From the NCBI RefSeq assembly GCF_003605385.1, contig NZ_QYTV02000011.1, positions 1 through 64,000 of the forward strand: a stretch of 64,000 bases of DNA, given 5' to 3'. Of the stretch, positions 19,086-29,865 are shown in pieces. The notes beneath the pieces are model-generated. The model saw nothing but the letters and a program-made list of their open reading frames with translations. It was not told the origin of the DNA and ran no database searches. The stretch comes from Siminovitchia acidinfaciens. GTDB taxonomy: Bacteria; Bacillota; Bacilli; Bacillales; Bacillaceae_C. The translations under genes were made by a program, and so were the position numbers. Each line of letters opens with the position of its first letter. Within the stretch, counting starts at the first letter, position 1.

Positions 19086-19215
19086 CCGTAGACAGCAGGT
19101 GCTCTTTCGAGCTTAATTTCCCGCCGAGGTCATTGCGATATATTTATTTTCAATCTGATTGTGCAGATTGGACGCAAAACCTCCATGTCTATATTGGCTG
19201 GAGGTTTTTTATATT
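19086..19215 (+). promoter_or_regulatory. L10 ribosomal protein leader (rplJL)
   Basis: Matches the Firmicutes L10 leader: the conserved start CCGTAGACAGCAGGTGC, the TAATTTCCCGCCGAGGTCA block, GCAGATTGGACGCAAAACC, and a terminator made of AAAACCTCCA (19176-19185) and TGGAGGTTTTTT (19199-19210). Binding of the L10(L12)4 complex is known to promote termination, giving feedback control. Confidence 0.92.
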
Positions 19216-19257
19216 TGGCCGGTATAAATGTTCATCTGAGAATTGGGAGGTGTAAGG

Positions 19258-19752
19258 ATGAGCAAAGTAATTGAACAAAAGAAACAAGTTGTTGAAGAAA
19301 TCGCAGACAAATTTAAATCCAGCGTTTCTACAGTAATCGTAGACTACCGTGGTTTGAACGTGGCTGAGGTGACAGAACTTCGTAAGCAGCTTCGTGAAGC
19401 AGGCGTTGAATACAAAGTTTATAAAAACTCCATGGCACGCCGTGCAGCTGAGGCAGCTGAACTGGCTGGTCTTAACGAAAACCTCGTTGGTCCTAACGCG
19501 ATTGCATTCAGTACGGAGGATGTAGTAGCTCCAGCTAAGATTTTAAATGATTTCGCGAAAAAACACGAAGCATTGGAAATCAAAGCCGGTGTCATCGAAG
19601 GAAACATTGCTACAGCTGAGGAGATCAAGGCGCTTGCGAGCCTGCCTTCCCGCGAAGGATTGCTTTCTATGTTGCTTAGCGTTCTTCAAGCTCCAATGCG
19701 CAATCTTGCGCTTGCAACTAAAGCTGTTGCTGACCAAAAAGAAGAAGCATAA
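19258..19752 (+). CDS. rplJ: 50S ribosomal protein L10
   Basis: 164 aa base of the L7/L12 stalk. The N-terminal rRNA-binding domain contains [20 protein letters not shown] and [12 protein letters not shown]; the C-terminal helix that binds L12 dimers is [22 protein letters not shown] 19258 (MSKVIEQKK) follows GGGAGGTG; the upstream in-frame start at 19243 overlaps that site. Confidence 0.96.
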   Translation: MSKVIEQKKQVVEEIADKFKSSVSTVIVDYRGLNVAEVTELRKQLREAGVEYKVYKNSMARRAAEAAELAGLNENLVGPNAIAFSTEDVVAPAKILNDFAKKHEALEIKAGVIEGNIATAEEIKALASLPSREGLLSMLLSVLQAPMRNLALATKAVADQKEEA

Positions 19753-19803
19753 ATTGGCCATTCTTATATAAAACTTTATTAAAAAAATTTGGAGGAATTA
19801 ATC

Positions 19804-20169
19804 ATGACGAAAGAACAAATCATTGAAGCTGTCAAAGAAATGACAGTTCTTGAGCTTAACGATCTTGTAAAAGCAATTGAAGAAGAATTTGGCGTAACTG
19901 CTGCTGCTCCTGTAGCTGTAGCTGGCGGCGCTGCTGCTGCTGATGCTGGTGCAGAGCAAACTGAATTTGATGTAATTCTTGCTAGCGCTGGTGCACAAAA
20001 AATCAAAGTTATCAAAGCTGTACGTGAAGCTACAGGCCTTGGCTTGAAAGAAGCGAAAGAGCTTGTTGATAACGCTCCTAAGCCAATCAAAGAAGGCGCA
20101 TCTAAAGAAGAAGCTGAAGAGCTTAAAGCGAAACTTGAAGAAGTTGGAGCAGAAGTCGAAGTTAAGTAA
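19804..20169 (+). CDS. rplL: 50S ribosomal protein L7/L12
   Basis: 121-aa stalk protein that recruits translational GTPases. N-terminal dimerisation domain, flexible Ala/Gly hinge ([17 protein letters not shown]), and C-terminal factor-binding domain with [22 protein letters not shown] 19804 follows GGAGGAATTAATC. Strong biased codon use, as expected for a multi-copy stalk protein. Confidence 0.97.
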   Translation: MTKEQIIEAVKEMTVLELNDLVKAIEEEFGVTAAAPVAVAGGAAAADAGAEQTEFDVILASAGAQKIKVIKAVREATGLGLKEAKELVDNAPKPIKEGASKEEAEELKAKLEEVGAEVEVK

Positions 20170-20184
20170 TAATGTGCTAAAAAG

Positions 20185-20213
20185 AAAGCTCGCTTTAAAA
20201 AAGCGGGCTTTTT
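20185..20213 (+). terminator. rplJL operon terminator
   Basis: AAGCTCGCTTT (20186-20196) and AAAGCGGGCTT (20200-20210) form the stem, followed by TTTTCG. Confidence 0.8.
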
Positions 20214-20225
20214 CGCACGTTTACT

Positions 20226-20281
20226 AGAAAAGCGAAGGCGCCCGTTTAGCGAAGTCTGCTAGTCGCTGGGCGCCGCAGCTA
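20226..20281 (+). repeat. Interspersed repeat, copy 3 (short form)
   Basis: AGAAAAGCGAAGGCGCCCG is followed by TTTAGCGA and directly by AGTCTGCTAGTCGCTGGGCGCC. The arms GGCGCCC and GGGCGCC, and TAGCGA and TCGCT, pair to make a hairpin. Compared with copy 2, about 90 bp of internal sequence is missing. A further degenerate start (AAGAAAAGCGAAGTCGC) follows at 20288. Confidence 0.75.
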
Positions 20282-20345
20282 GCCAATAAGAAAAGCGAAG
20301 TCGCTTGTTATCGACGATTTTTATATACCGGAGGTGTTTTCTGAA

Positions 20346-20957
20346 ATGACAGAGCACTATTATTCCCGCAAGCCTGAAGTCGAAAGTGACCCGATATACT
20401 GGGATACGAAACTGAGGAGTCATCCGTTTCGCTTCAAGACAGACCGTGGTGTATTTTCAAAACAAGAAGTGGACTTTGGCTCCAGGCTGCTGATTGACTC
20501 ATTTGCCTTGCCGGGTGCACCCGGGCCTTTGCTTGATCTCGGATGCGGTTATGGCCCCATTGGATTAAGTTTGGCCAAGGATTTTCCGGACAGAGTGATA
20601 CACATGGCTGATATCAATGAGCGTGCCGTTGGATTGGCAAAAGAAAACGCCGCGGCCAATCAAGTTGAAAATGTAAAGATCTATGAAAGTGACGCTTTTC
20701 AAAGTGTCGGAGAAAAAGACTTTGCTGCTATATTGATCAATCCGCCTATCAGGGCCGGGAAGCAAGTCATCTTTGATATGTTCGAAAAGGCATGTCATCA
20801 TCTCGTAGAAAACGGTGAGCTGTGGATCGTCATTCAGAAAAAACAGGGCGCTCCTTCGGCTAAAACAAAATTGGAAGAAGTATTTGGTGAAGTTGAAACA
20901 GTAACTAAGAAAAAAGGCTATTATATTATTCAAGCGAAAAAGTTTGCTTCTTCGTAA
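20346..20957 (+). CDS. rsmC: Class I SAM-dependent methyltransferase, RsmC-like (YbxB)
   Basis: 203 aa single-domain methyltransferase. SAM-binding motif I is LLDLGCGYGPIGLSLA and the catalytic motif IV is ILINPPIRAG, the NPPxxxG form of RsmC/RlmG amino-methyltransferases. The 16S G1207 target of E. coli RsmC is inferred only. Position between rplL and rpoB is the standard Bacillus place of ybxB. ATG 20346 lies 11 nt after GGAGG. Confidence 0.88.
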   Translation: MTEHYYSRKPEVESDPIYWDTKLRSHPFRFKTDRGVFSKQEVDFGSRLLIDSFALPGAPGPLLDLGCGYGPIGLSLAKDFPDRVIHMADINERAVGLAKENAAANQVENVKIYESDAFQSVGEKDFAAILINPPIRAGKQVIFDMFEKACHHLVENGELWIVIQKKQGAPSAKTKLEEVFGEVETVTKKKGYYIIQAKKFASS

Positions 20958-21025
20958 CCATTATGCTAACATTGTAAGATGCTAATACCATGCTTTCCAT
21001 AAAGTGGTCAATAGATGTATATATA

Positions 21026-21054
21026 TTGGCACATATGGAAAAAGTTATTAAATA
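21026..21054 (+). promoter_or_regulatory. Possible rpoB promoter
   Basis: TTGGCA (21026-21031), 17-bp spacer, TAAATA (21049-21054). The -35 is good but the -10 weak. It is followed by a terminator-like hairpin before rpoB. Confidence 0.4.
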
Positions 21055-21075
21055 TACGTTCGTCTCGGGAAATTG

Positions 21076-21107
21076 TGGTTTTCAAAGTAAAACCATTTTT
21101 CTTTTTG
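21076..21107 (+). terminator. Terminator or attenuator in the rpoB leader
   Basis: TGGTTTT (21076-21082) pairs with AAAACCA (21089-21095) and runs into TTTTTCTTTTTG. A second hairpin follows at 21121-21152 (ATCCT...AGGAT enclosing GCTTTTTTAAAAGC). Confidence 0.65.
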
Positions 21108-21186
21108 TCTGATGATTCGTATCCTGCTTGCTTTTTTAAAAGCTGATAGGATGAATAAAATGCATGATTTTTGAGGGGTGAATCAG

Positions 21187-24100
21187 TTGACAGGTCAACT
21201 TGTTCAGTATGGACGGCACCGCCAGCGCAGAAGCTTTGCTCGCATTAGTGAAGTATTGGAACTGCCAAACCTTATCGAAATTCAATCTTCCTCTTATCAA
21301 TGGTTTCTTGATGAGGGCTTAAAGGAAATGTTTCAGGACATCTCCCCAATTGAAGATTTCGCCGGGAATCTATCATTAGAGTTTATCGATTACAGTCTCG
21401 GTGAGCCAAAATACTCTGTGGAAGAATCAAAAGAGCGTGATGCAACATATTCCGCTCCGCTTCGTGTGAAATTGCGTCTTCTAAATAAAGAGACTGGCGA
21501 AGTGAAAGACCAAGATGTATTTATGGGTGATTTCCCGCTGATGACAGAAATGGGAACATTCATCATCAATGGGGCAGAACGTGTCATTGTTTCACAGCTT
21601 GTACGTTCTCCGAGTGTGTACTATAGTGCCAAGCTCGATAAGAATGGCAAGAAAGGCTTCACTGCCACTGTCATTCCAAACCGCGGCGCATGGCTGGAAT
21701 ATGAAACAGACGCGAAAGATGTTGTGTACGTCCGAATCGATCGGACGAGAAAACTGCCGGTAACGGTTCTTTTGCGTGCACTAGGTTTTGGTTCTGATCA
21801 AGAAATCATCGAATTAATAGGAGATAACGAGTATCTCCGCAACACACTGGAAAAAGACAATACGGAGAGCGTTGAAAAAGCTTTGCTTGAAATCTATGAA
21901 CGTCTCCGTCCAGGTGAGCCTCCAACAGTTGAAAATGCAAAAAGCTTGCTGATATCTCGCTTTTTCGATCCAAAAAGATATGATTTGGCCAACGTTGGGC
22001 GCTATAAAATAAATAAGAAACTTCATATTAAAAACCGTCTGTTCGGGCAAAGGCTTGCGGAAACTCTTGCCGACCCGGATACAGGGGAAATCATTGCGGA
22101 GAAAGGCACGCTGCTTGATCGCCGCACATTGGACAAATTGATTCCTTACCTTGAAAAAGGTACGGGTTTTAAAACATATAACAATCATGGCGGTGTGCTG
22201 GAAGATGATATCACTGTCCAGACCATTAAAATATATGCTCCGCATGACGACGAAGAAAAAGAGATCAATGTCATCGGAAACTCTTTCATAGAAGAAGAGA
22301 TTAAAAATATTACGCCTGCCGATATCATTGCTTCCATCAGCTATTTCTTTGACCTGCTGTATGGAGTCGGTGATACGGATGATATCGACCATCTGGGCAA
22401 CCGTCGTCTCCGCTCTGTTGGAGAGCTCCTGCAAAACCAGTTCAGAATCGGTTTATCCCGTATGGAACGTGTTGTTCGTGAGCGGATGTCCATCCAAGAC
22501 ATCAATACGATCACACCGCAGCAGCTCATCAATATCCGTCCGGTCATTGCGTCAATTAAAGAATTCTTCGGAAGCTCCCAGTTGTCACAGTTCATGGACC
22601 AGACGAACCCGCTTGCGGAATTGACTCACAAACGTCGACTTTCTGCTCTTGGACCAGGCGGTTTGACGCGTGAGCGTGCAGGAATGGAAGTCCGTGACGT
22701 TCACTATTCCCACTACGGACGTATGTGTCCGATTGAAACGCCGGAAGGACCAAACATCGGGTTAATCAACTCCTTATCGACATTTGCAAAGGTGAACCGG
22801 TTCGGTTTCATTGAGACGCCGTACCGCCGTGTCGATCCGGAAACAGGGGTTGTCACTTCCCGAATCGACTATTTGACTGCTGACGAAGAGGATAACTACG
22901 TTGTTGCACAGGCAAATGCTCCATTGACAGAAGAGGGAACTTTTGAAAACGAAGAGGTAATCGCCCGTTTCCGTGGTGAAAACACCGTGATCAGAAGAGA
23001 CCGGATCGATTACATGGACGTTTCACCAAAACAGGTCGTATCCGCAGCGACAGCATGTATTCCTTTCTTGGAAAACGATGACTCCAACCGTGCCCTGATG
23101 GGAGCGAACATGCAGAGGCAGGCCGTTCCGCTTATGCAGCCACAAGCTCCGCTTGTCGGAACCGGGATGGAGTACGTATCCGCAAAAGATTCAGGTGCAG
23201 CTGTCATCTGTAAGCATGACGGCGTCGTTGAACACATTGAGGCACGAGAGATCTGGATACGCAGAATCCAAGACATTGACGGTCAAGAAGTAAAAGGCGA
23301 CCTTGATAAATATCGCCTGCAAAAATTCATCCGTTCCAACCAGGGAACTTGCTATAACCAGCGTCCGATTGTAAGTGTCGGCAACCGTGTCGTCAAAGGA
23401 GAAATCCTTGCTGACGGTCCTTCAATGGATCTTGGAGAACTGGCGCTTGGCCGTAACGTTCTCGTAGGGTTCATGACATGGGAAGGCTATAACTATGAAG
23501 ATGCGATCATCATGAGTGAGCGTCTCGTGAAAGATGATGACTACACGTCCATTCATATTGAAGAATATGAGTCGGAAGCCCGTGATACGAAGCTTGGCCC
23601 TGAAGAAATGACTAGAGATATTCCAAACGTCGGGGAAGATGCACTTAAAAACCTTGATGAGCGTGGAATTATCCGCATAGGAGCGGAAGTCAAAGACGGC
23701 GACCTGCTAGTCGGAAAAGTAACGCCTAAAGGCGTAACGGAATTGACCGCAGAAGAGCGTCTACTCCATGCCATCTTTGGTGAAAAAGCGCGTGAAGTCC
23801 GCGATACGTCCTTGAGGGTTCCTCATGGAGGCGGCGGAATCGTACTGGATGTAAAAGTATTCAACCGTGAAGATGGGGATGAGCTTTCGCCAGGTGTTAA
23901 CCAGCTTGTCCGTGTCTATATCGTTCAAAAAAGGAAAATCTCCGAAGGGGATAAAATGGCGGGACGCCATGGTAACAAAGGGGTAATTTCCCGTATTCTT
24001 CCTGAAGAGGATATGCCTTTCATGCCTGACGGTACACCTATTGATGTAATGCTTAACCCGCTTGGTGTTCCATCAAGGATGAACATTGGTCAGGTGCTTG

Positions 24101-24741
24101 AGCTTCATCTAGGTATGGCGGCGAGAAACCTGGGACTTCATATGGCATCTCCAGTTTTTGACGGTGCGACGGAAGAAGACGTATGGGATACAATCGAAGA
24201 AGCCGGCATGGCTATCGATGCAAAAACGGTCCTCTATGACGGCCGAACAGGGGAAGCTTTCGATAATCGTGTATCCGTGGGTGTCATGTATATGCTTAAA
24301 CTTGCGCACATGGTCGATGACAAGCTTCATGCGCGTTCAACAGGACCTTATTCGCTTGTTACACAGCAACCGCTCGGCGGTAAAGCCCAATTTGGCGGAC
24401 AGCGTTTTGGAGAGATGGAAGTATGGGCACTTGAAGCATATGGTGCAGCTTATACTCTTCAAGAAATCCTTACTGTAAAATCTGACGATGTGGTTGGACG
24501 TGTGAAAACATATGAAGCCATCGTTAAAGGTGAAAACGTCCCTGAGCCGGGTGTTCCTGAATCATTCAAGGTCTTGATTAAAGAACTTCAAAGCCTTGGG
24601 ATGGATGTCAAAATCCTATCCGGGGATGAACAGGAAATTGAAATGCGTGAATTAGAGGACGAAGATGACATTCACCAGGCAGATACTTTGAACATTGCTC
24701 CGGAAACAAAAGTGGAAGAAACAGCGGTGACGAAGGAGTAA
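21187..24741 (+). CDS. rpoB: DNA-directed RNA polymerase subunit beta
   Basis: 1184 aa. Forms one half of the polymerase active cleft. The rifampicin region [20 protein letters not shown] through [11 protein letters not shown] has the wild-type Bacillus sequence with no known resistance substitution. Other blocks: [31 protein letters not shown], and the C-terminal [18 protein letters not shown]. The start is TTG 21187 ([15 protein letters not shown]), as in B. subtilis; GTG 21178 is upstream and overlaps the GAGGGG site. Acidic C-terminal tail. Confidence 0.97.
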   Translation: MTGQLVQYGRHRQRRSFARISEVLELPNLIEIQSSSYQWFLDEGLKEMFQDISPIEDFAGNLSLEFIDYSLGEPKYSVEESKERDATYSAPLRVKLRLLNKETGEVKDQDVFMGDFPLMTEMGTFIINGAERVIVSQLVRSPSVYYSAKLDKNGKKGFTATVIPNRGAWLEYETDAKDVVYVRIDRTRKLPVTVLLRALGFGSDQEIIELIGDNEYLRNTLEKDNTESVEKALLEIYERLRPGEPPTVENAKSLLISRFFDPKRYDLANVGRYKINKKLHIKNRLFGQRLAETLADPDTGEIIAEKGTLLDRRTLDKLIPYLEKGTGFKTYNNHGGVLEDDITVQTIKIYAPHDDEEKEINVIGNSFIEEEIKNITPADIIASISYFFDLLYGVGDTDDIDHLGNRRLRSVGELLQNQFRIGLSRMERVVRERMSIQDINTITPQQLINIRPVIASIKEFFGSSQLSQFMDQTNPLAELTHKRRLSALGPGGLTRERAGMEVRDVHYSHYGRMCPIETPEGPNIGLINSLSTFAKVNRFGFIETPYRRVDPETGVVTSRIDYLTADEEDNYVVAQANAPLTEEGTFENEEVIARFRGENTVIRRDRIDYMDVSPKQVVSAATACIPFLENDDSNRALMGANMQRQAVPLMQPQAPLVGTGMEYVSAKDSGAAVICKHDGVVEHIEAREIWIRRIQDIDGQEVKGDLDKYRLQKFIRSNQGTCYNQRPIVSVGNRVVKGEILADGPSMDLGELALGRNVLVGFMTWEGYNYEDAIIMSERLVKDDDYTSIHIEEYESEARDTKLGPEEMTRDIPNVGEDALKNLDERGIIRIGAEVKDGDLLVGKVTPKGVTELTAEERLLHAIFGEKAREVRDTSLRVPHGGGGIVLDVKVFNREDGDELSPGVNQLVRVYIVQKRKISEGDKMAGRHGNKGVISRILPEEDMPFMPDGTPIDVMLNPLGVPSRMNIGQVLELHLGMAARNLGLHMASPVFDGATEEDVWDTIEEAGMAIDAKTVLYDGRTGEAFDNRVSVGVMYMLKLAHMVDDKLHARSTGPYSLVTQQPLGGKAQFGGQRFGEMEVWALEAYGAAYTLQEILTVKSDDVVGRVKTYEAIVKGENVPEPGVPESFKVLIKELQSLGMDVKILSGDEQEIEMRELEDEDDIHQADTLNIAPETKVEETAVTKE

Positions 24742-24799
24742 ATGATCTCAGACAAGGCAATTAGGGTAAAACCTGTATATGAAAAGGGAGGTAGGCCCC

Positions 24800-27700
24800 T
24801 TGCTGGATGTAAATAATTTCGAGTATATGAAAATCGGTCTCGCTTCGCCTGATAAGATCCGTTCATGGTCTTTTGGTGAAGTGAAAAAGCCGGAGACAAT
24901 TAACTATAGAACTTTAAAGCCAGAAAAAGACGGTCTTTTCTGCGAGCGGATTTTCGGTCCGACTAAAGACTGGGAATGCCACTGCGGAAAGTACAAACGG
25001 GTACGTTATAAAGGTGTCGTTTGTGACCGATGTGGAGTTGAAGTGACACGGGCGAAAGTCCGGCGTGAGCGTATGGGGCACATTGAGCTTGCTGCCCCTG
25101 TCTCTCACATTTGGTACTTCAAAGGAATTCCAAGCAGAATGGGACTTCTTTTGGATATGTCACCCCGGGCACTTGAAGAAATTATTTATTTTGCCTCTTA
25201 CGTAGTGACAGATCCGGGAGACACTACGCTCGAGAAGAAGCAGCTTTTATCTGAAAGGGAATATCGTGCTTACCGTGAAAAGTACGGAACAACTTTCAAT
25301 GCTGGAATGGGTGCAGAGGCCATTAAAAAGCTGCTTCAGGATATTGATTTAGATAAAGAAGTAGACATACTGAAAGAAGAACTAAAGACGGCACAAGGCC
25401 AGCGCCGTACACGTGCTATCAGACGACTTGAAGTCCTAGAAGCATTCCGTCATTCCGGCAACTACCCTGACTGGATGGTTTTGGATGTACTTCCGGTCAT
25501 TCCGCCGGAACTGCGCCCAATGGTTCAGTTGGAAGGCGGCCGGTTCGCGACATCCGATTTGAATGATCTATACCGCCGTGTAATTAACCGGAACAACCGT
25601 CTGAAAAGGTTATTGGATCTCGGTGCTCCAGGCATCATCGTCCAAAATGAAAAGCGGATGCTCCAGGAAGCTGTCGATGCACTCATCGATAACGGACGCC
25701 GCGGCCGTCCGGTCACAGGACCAGGGAACCGCCCGCTCAAATCTCTTTCCCATATGCTGAAAGGGAAACAGGGACGTTTCCGCCAAAACCTTCTTGGTAA
25801 GCGTGTTGACTACTCAGGCCGTTCGGTTATCGTAGTCGGACCTAGCCTGAAAATGTATCAATGCGGTCTTCCGAAGGAAATGGCATTGGAACTGTTCAAG
25901 CCTTTCGTCATGAAAGAATTGGTGGAAAAAGGCCTTGCACATAATATTAAAAGCGCGAAGCGCAAAATTGAGCGCGTTCATCCGGAAGTCTGGGATGTAC
26001 TTGAAGAAGTGATCCGTGAGCATCCGGTATTATTGAACCGTGCACCGACATTGCACAGGCTTGGAATCCAAGCATTTGAGCCGACTTTGGTCGAAGGAAG
26101 GGCGATTCGCCTTCATCCGCTCGTCTGTACGGCTTATAATGCGGACTTTGACGGAGACCAAATGGCCGTTCACGTGCCATTATCGGCTGAAGCACAAGCT
26201 GAAGCAAGAATGCTGATGCTTGCTGCCCAGAACATCTTGAACCCAAGGGACGGAAAACCAGTTGTTACACCTTCACAGGATATGGTTCTTGGTAACTATT
26301 ATCTGACGCTTGAGCGTGAAGGGGCGACTGGTGAAGGCATGGTCTTCGGCAATGCAGACGAGGCGCTTTTGGCATATAACAACGGTTATATCCACCTGCA
26401 TTCCCGGATTGCGATCCATGTAGAATCTCTCCAAAATGAGAGATTTACTGATGAGCAGCGGAAGAAATTATTGGTAACAACAATGGGTAAAATCATTTTT
26501 AATGAAATTATGCCGCCATCGTTCCCATATATTAATGAGCCGACCAACGAAAACCTAGAGCAGAACATCCCGGATAAGTATTTCGTTGACACAACAGAAA
26601 ATGTTGCGGAATTCATTAAAAAACAGCCGCTGGTCAAACCATTCAAAAAGAAAATCCTTGGGAATATTATCGCCGAGATTTTTAAAAGGTTCCAAATTAC
26701 TGAGACCTCCAAAATGCTCGACAGCATGAAGGATCTCGGATTTAAATACTCTACAAAAGCGGGAATCACTGTTGGTGTATCCGATATCGTAGTTCTTGCT
26801 GAGAAGGAAACACTTCTTGAAGAAGCTCAAACGAAGGTCGACAATGTCCTGAAACAGTTCAAGCGGGGTCTCATCACAGATGAAGAACGCTATGACCGCG
26901 TAATTTCCATCTGGAGTGCCGTAAAAGACGTAATTCAGGATAAGCTGATGGAGTCTCTTGAAAATCTTAATCCGATTTACATGATGAGTGATTCAGGTGC
27001 GAGGGGTAACCCATCCAACTTCACTCAGTTGGCGGGTATGCGCGGATTGATGGCCAACCCGGCTGGACGGATTATCGAACTTCCAATCAAATCGAGCTTC
27101 CGGGAAGGATTGACGGTACTCGAGTACTTTATCTCTACCCATGGAGCGCGTAAAGGATTGGCGGATACAGCTCTTAAAACAGCTGACTCAGGTTATTTGA
27201 CAAGAAGGCTTGTTGACGTCGCTCAAGACGTCATTGTACGTGAAGATGACTGCGGTACGGATCGAGGACTCCTTGTTTCAGCTCTTAAAGATGGAACAGA
27301 AGAAATCGAATCCTTGGAAGAAAGGCTGATTGGCCGCTTCAGCCGCAAGAAGATTCTCCATCCGGATACAGATGATGTAATCATTAATGAGAACACGCTT
27401 ATTACGGAAGACACGGCTAAAGAAATTGTCAATGCCGGACTTGAAAATGTTTGGATCCGCTCGGCATTTACATGTAACACCCGTCATGGCGTCTGTAAGA
27501 AGTGCTATGGCCGGAACTTGGCGACAGGCTCGGTAGTCGACGTCGGGGAAGCGGTGGGAATCATCGCCGCCCAGTCAATTGGAGAGCCAGGAACCCAGCT
27601 GACGATGAGAACGTTCCATACAGGAGGAGTTGCCGGAGACGACATCACGCAAGGTCTTCCGCGTATCCAGGAATTGTTCGAAGCCCGGAATCCAAAAGGG

Positions 27701-28396
27701 CAGGCAGTCATTACCGAAATCAGCGGAGTGGTTACTGCCATCAACGAAGGCAGAGACCGCCAGCATGAAATTGTTGTCCAAGGGGATATCGAAAGTAAAA
27801 CATACAATGCGCCGTACACAGCCCGCCTGCGTGTAGCAGTGAATGATCGGGTCGAGCGTGGACAGGAATTGACCGAAGGGTCCATCGATCCGAAGGAATT
27901 GCTGCGTGCTAAAGATGTGGCCGCCGTACAAGAGTATCTTTTACTTGAAGTACAAAAAGTTTACCGGATGCAGGGTGTTGAAATCGGCGACAAGCACATT
28001 GAAGTGATGGTCCGACAAATGCTTCGCAAAGTAAGGGTGACAGATGCAGGGGACACGGATGTACTGCCGGGAACATTGCTCGATATTCACCAGTTTACAG
28101 ATGCGAATGAAAAGGTGCTGATTGAAGGGAATACGCCGGCAACCGGACGCCCGGTATTGCTAGGTATCACAAAAGCATCGCTTGAAACAGACTCCTTCCT
28201 ATCAGCGGCATCTTTCCAGGAAACAACACGCGTGTTGACCGATGCAGCCATCAAAGGCAAGCGGGATGAACTGCTTGGCTTGAAGGAAAACGTCATTATC
28301 GGAAAACTGGTTCCGGCTGGAACTGGAATGCATCGCTATAGAAGAGCGAGCGCCGTATTGAAAAAAGAAGAAGATGACACAGTCAACGTAGAATAA
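24800..28396 (+). CDS. rpoC: DNA-directed RNA polymerase subunit beta'
   Basis: 1198 aa. N-terminal zinc ribbon ([19 protein letters not shown]), the catalytic loop [14 protein letters not shown] with the three Mg-binding aspartates, the bridge-helix and trigger-loop region ([20 protein letters not shown]), and the second zinc site (CGTDRG...[11 protein letters not shown]). TTG 24800 ([10 protein letters not shown]) is the start, 8 nt after GGGAGG; the longer ATG at 24779 is less likely. No insertions compared with Bacillus. Confidence 0.97.
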   Translation: MLDVNNFEYMKIGLASPDKIRSWSFGEVKKPETINYRTLKPEKDGLFCERIFGPTKDWECHCGKYKRVRYKGVVCDRCGVEVTRAKVRRERMGHIELAAPVSHIWYFKGIPSRMGLLLDMSPRALEEIIYFASYVVTDPGDTTLEKKQLLSEREYRAYREKYGTTFNAGMGAEAIKKLLQDIDLDKEVDILKEELKTAQGQRRTRAIRRLEVLEAFRHSGNYPDWMVLDVLPVIPPELRPMVQLEGGRFATSDLNDLYRRVINRNNRLKRLLDLGAPGIIVQNEKRMLQEAVDALIDNGRRGRPVTGPGNRPLKSLSHMLKGKQGRFRQNLLGKRVDYSGRSVIVVGPSLKMYQCGLPKEMALELFKPFVMKELVEKGLAHNIKSAKRKIERVHPEVWDVLEEVIREHPVLLNRAPTLHRLGIQAFEPTLVEGRAIRLHPLVCTAYNADFDGDQMAVHVPLSAEAQAEARMLMLAAQNILNPRDGKPVVTPSQDMVLGNYYLTLEREGATGEGMVFGNADEALLAYNNGYIHLHSRIAIHVESLQNERFTDEQRKKLLVTTMGKIIFNEIMPPSFPYINEPTNENLEQNIPDKYFVDTTENVAEFIKKQPLVKPFKKKILGNIIAEIFKRFQITETSKMLDSMKDLGFKYSTKAGITVGVSDIVVLAEKETLLEEAQTKVDNVLKQFKRGLITDEERYDRVISIWSAVKDVIQDKLMESLENLNPIYMMSDSGARGNPSNFTQLAGMRGLMANPAGRIIELPIKSSFREGLTVLEYFISTHGARKGLADTALKTADSGYLTRRLVDVAQDVIVREDDCGTDRGLLVSALKDGTEEIESLEERLIGRFSRKKILHPDTDDVIINENTLITEDTAKEIVNAGLENVWIRSAFTCNTRHGVCKKCYGRNLATGSVVDVGEAVGIIAAQSIGEPGTQLTMRTFHTGGVAGDDITQGLPRIQELFEARNPKGQAVITEISGVVTAINEGRDRQHEIVVQGDIESKTYNAPYTARLRVAVNDRVERGQELTEGSIDPKELLRAKDVAAVQEYLLLEVQKVYRMQGVEIGDKHIEVMVRQMLRKVRVTDAGDTDVLPGTLLDIHQFTDANEKVLIEGNTPATGRPVLLGITKASLETDSFLSAASFQETTRVLTDAAIKGKRDELLGLKENVIIGKLVPAGTGMHRYRRASAVLKKEEDDTVNVE

Positions 28397-28404
28397 TTGC
28401 AGAG

Positions 28405-28437
28405 GCCGCCGGCAAAACTGCCGGCGGATCTTTCTTT
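28405..28437 (+). terminator. rpoBC operon terminator
   Basis: CCGCCGGC (28406-28413) and GCCGGCGG (28420-28427) form a GC-rich 8-bp stem, followed by ATCTTTCTTT. Confidence 0.8.
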
Positions 28438-28456
28438 AAAAACTTTGCTTTAATTG

Positions 28457-28485
28457 TTGACATTGAAATTATCAGATGATAATAT
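28457..28485 (+). promoter_or_regulatory. ybxF/str operon promoter
   Basis: -35 TTGACA (28457-28462), 17-bp spacer, -10 TAATAT (28480-28485). Placed upstream of the L7Ae-like gene and the rpsL-rpsG-fusA genes. Confidence 0.85.
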
Positions 28486-28535
28486 ATTCAAGGTGATCCT
28501 ATCATGAAACCTGTTACTTTGGAGGATGTTTAAAA

Positions 28536-28784
28536 TTGTCTTATGAAAAAGTATTGCAGGATGCAAATGTGATTATAGGAACAAAGCAAACAGTAAGAGC
28601 TCTGAAATCAGGCCATGTGAAAGAAGTTTTCGTTGCGCAGGATGCCGATCCGAAAATAACGGACATTATCATTGACACAGCGAAAGAGCTGGATGTGCCC
28701 GTAACAAAGGTCGACTCCATGAAAAAACTTGGTAAAGCATGCGGAATTGATGTAGGGGCGGCAGCTGTTGCCATCATTCACTAA
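28536..28784 (+). CDS. rplGB: L7Ae-family ribosomal protein YbxF
   Basis: 82-aa K-turn RNA-binding protein (ybxF). The L7Ae core is visible in [24 protein letters not shown] and the family's [16 protein letters not shown]. It binds kink-turns; in Bacillus it associates with ribosomes, but its function is not firmly established. Start is TTG 28536 after TTGGAGG. Confidence 0.92.
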   Translation: MSYEKVLQDANVIIGTKQTVRALKSGHVKEVFVAQDADPKITDIIIDTAKELDVPVTKVDSMKKLGKACGIDVGAAAVAIIH

Positions 28785-29315
<531 letters not shown>

Positions 29316-29354
29316 TCTGAGAGATATTCACTGTTTGTGAAAGGAGGAACCTCA

Positions 29355-29825
29355 ATGCCACGTAAAGGACCAGTTGCTAAAAGAGATGTGCTGCCAGATC
29401 CATTGTACAACTCCAAACTCGTTACTCGTCTGATCAACAAATTGATGGTTGACGGTAAGAGAGGAAAAGCACAATCTATCCTATATTCAGCATTTAACCT
29501 AGTTCAAGAAAGAAGCGGAAAAGACCCAATGGAAGTTTTCGACCAAGCGTTGAAAAACATCATGCCGGTCTTGGAAGTAAAAGCTCGCCGTGTGGGTGGA
29601 GCGAACTACCAAGTGCCAATTGAAGTGCGTCCAGAACGCCGTTCAACATTAGGTCTTCGCTGGTTGGTGAACTACGCTCGTCTTCGTGGGGAAAAAACCA
29701 TGGAAGAGCGTCTTGCCAACGAAATTCTTGATGCTGCAAACAACAGCGGAGCTTCAGTTAAGAAGCGTGAAGATACACATAAAATGGCTGAGGCAAACAA
29801 AGCATTTGCCCACTACCGCTGGTAA
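29355..29825 (+). CDS. rpsG: 30S ribosomal protein S7
   Basis: 156 aa assembly initiator of the 30S head. Begins [16 protein letters not shown] and contains the conserved [16 protein letters not shown] loop that lies at the E site. AAGGAGG serves ATG 29355. Followed 40 nt later by fusA. Confidence 0.97.
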   Translation: MPRKGPVAKRDVLPDPLYNSKLVTRLINKLMVDGKRGKAQSILYSAFNLVQERSGKDPMEVFDQALKNIMPVLEVKARRVGGANYQVPIEVRPERRSTLGLRWLVNYARLRGEKTMEERLANEILDAANNSGASVKKREDTHKMAEANKAFAHYRW

Positions 29826-29865
29826 GATATATTACTATTTATAAACTAGGAAGGAGAAAGACGAG

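Noticed and set aside
22560-22680. Rifampicin-resistance substitution in rpoB
   Set aside because: The cluster I residues match the sensitive Bacillus sequence as far as I can recall.
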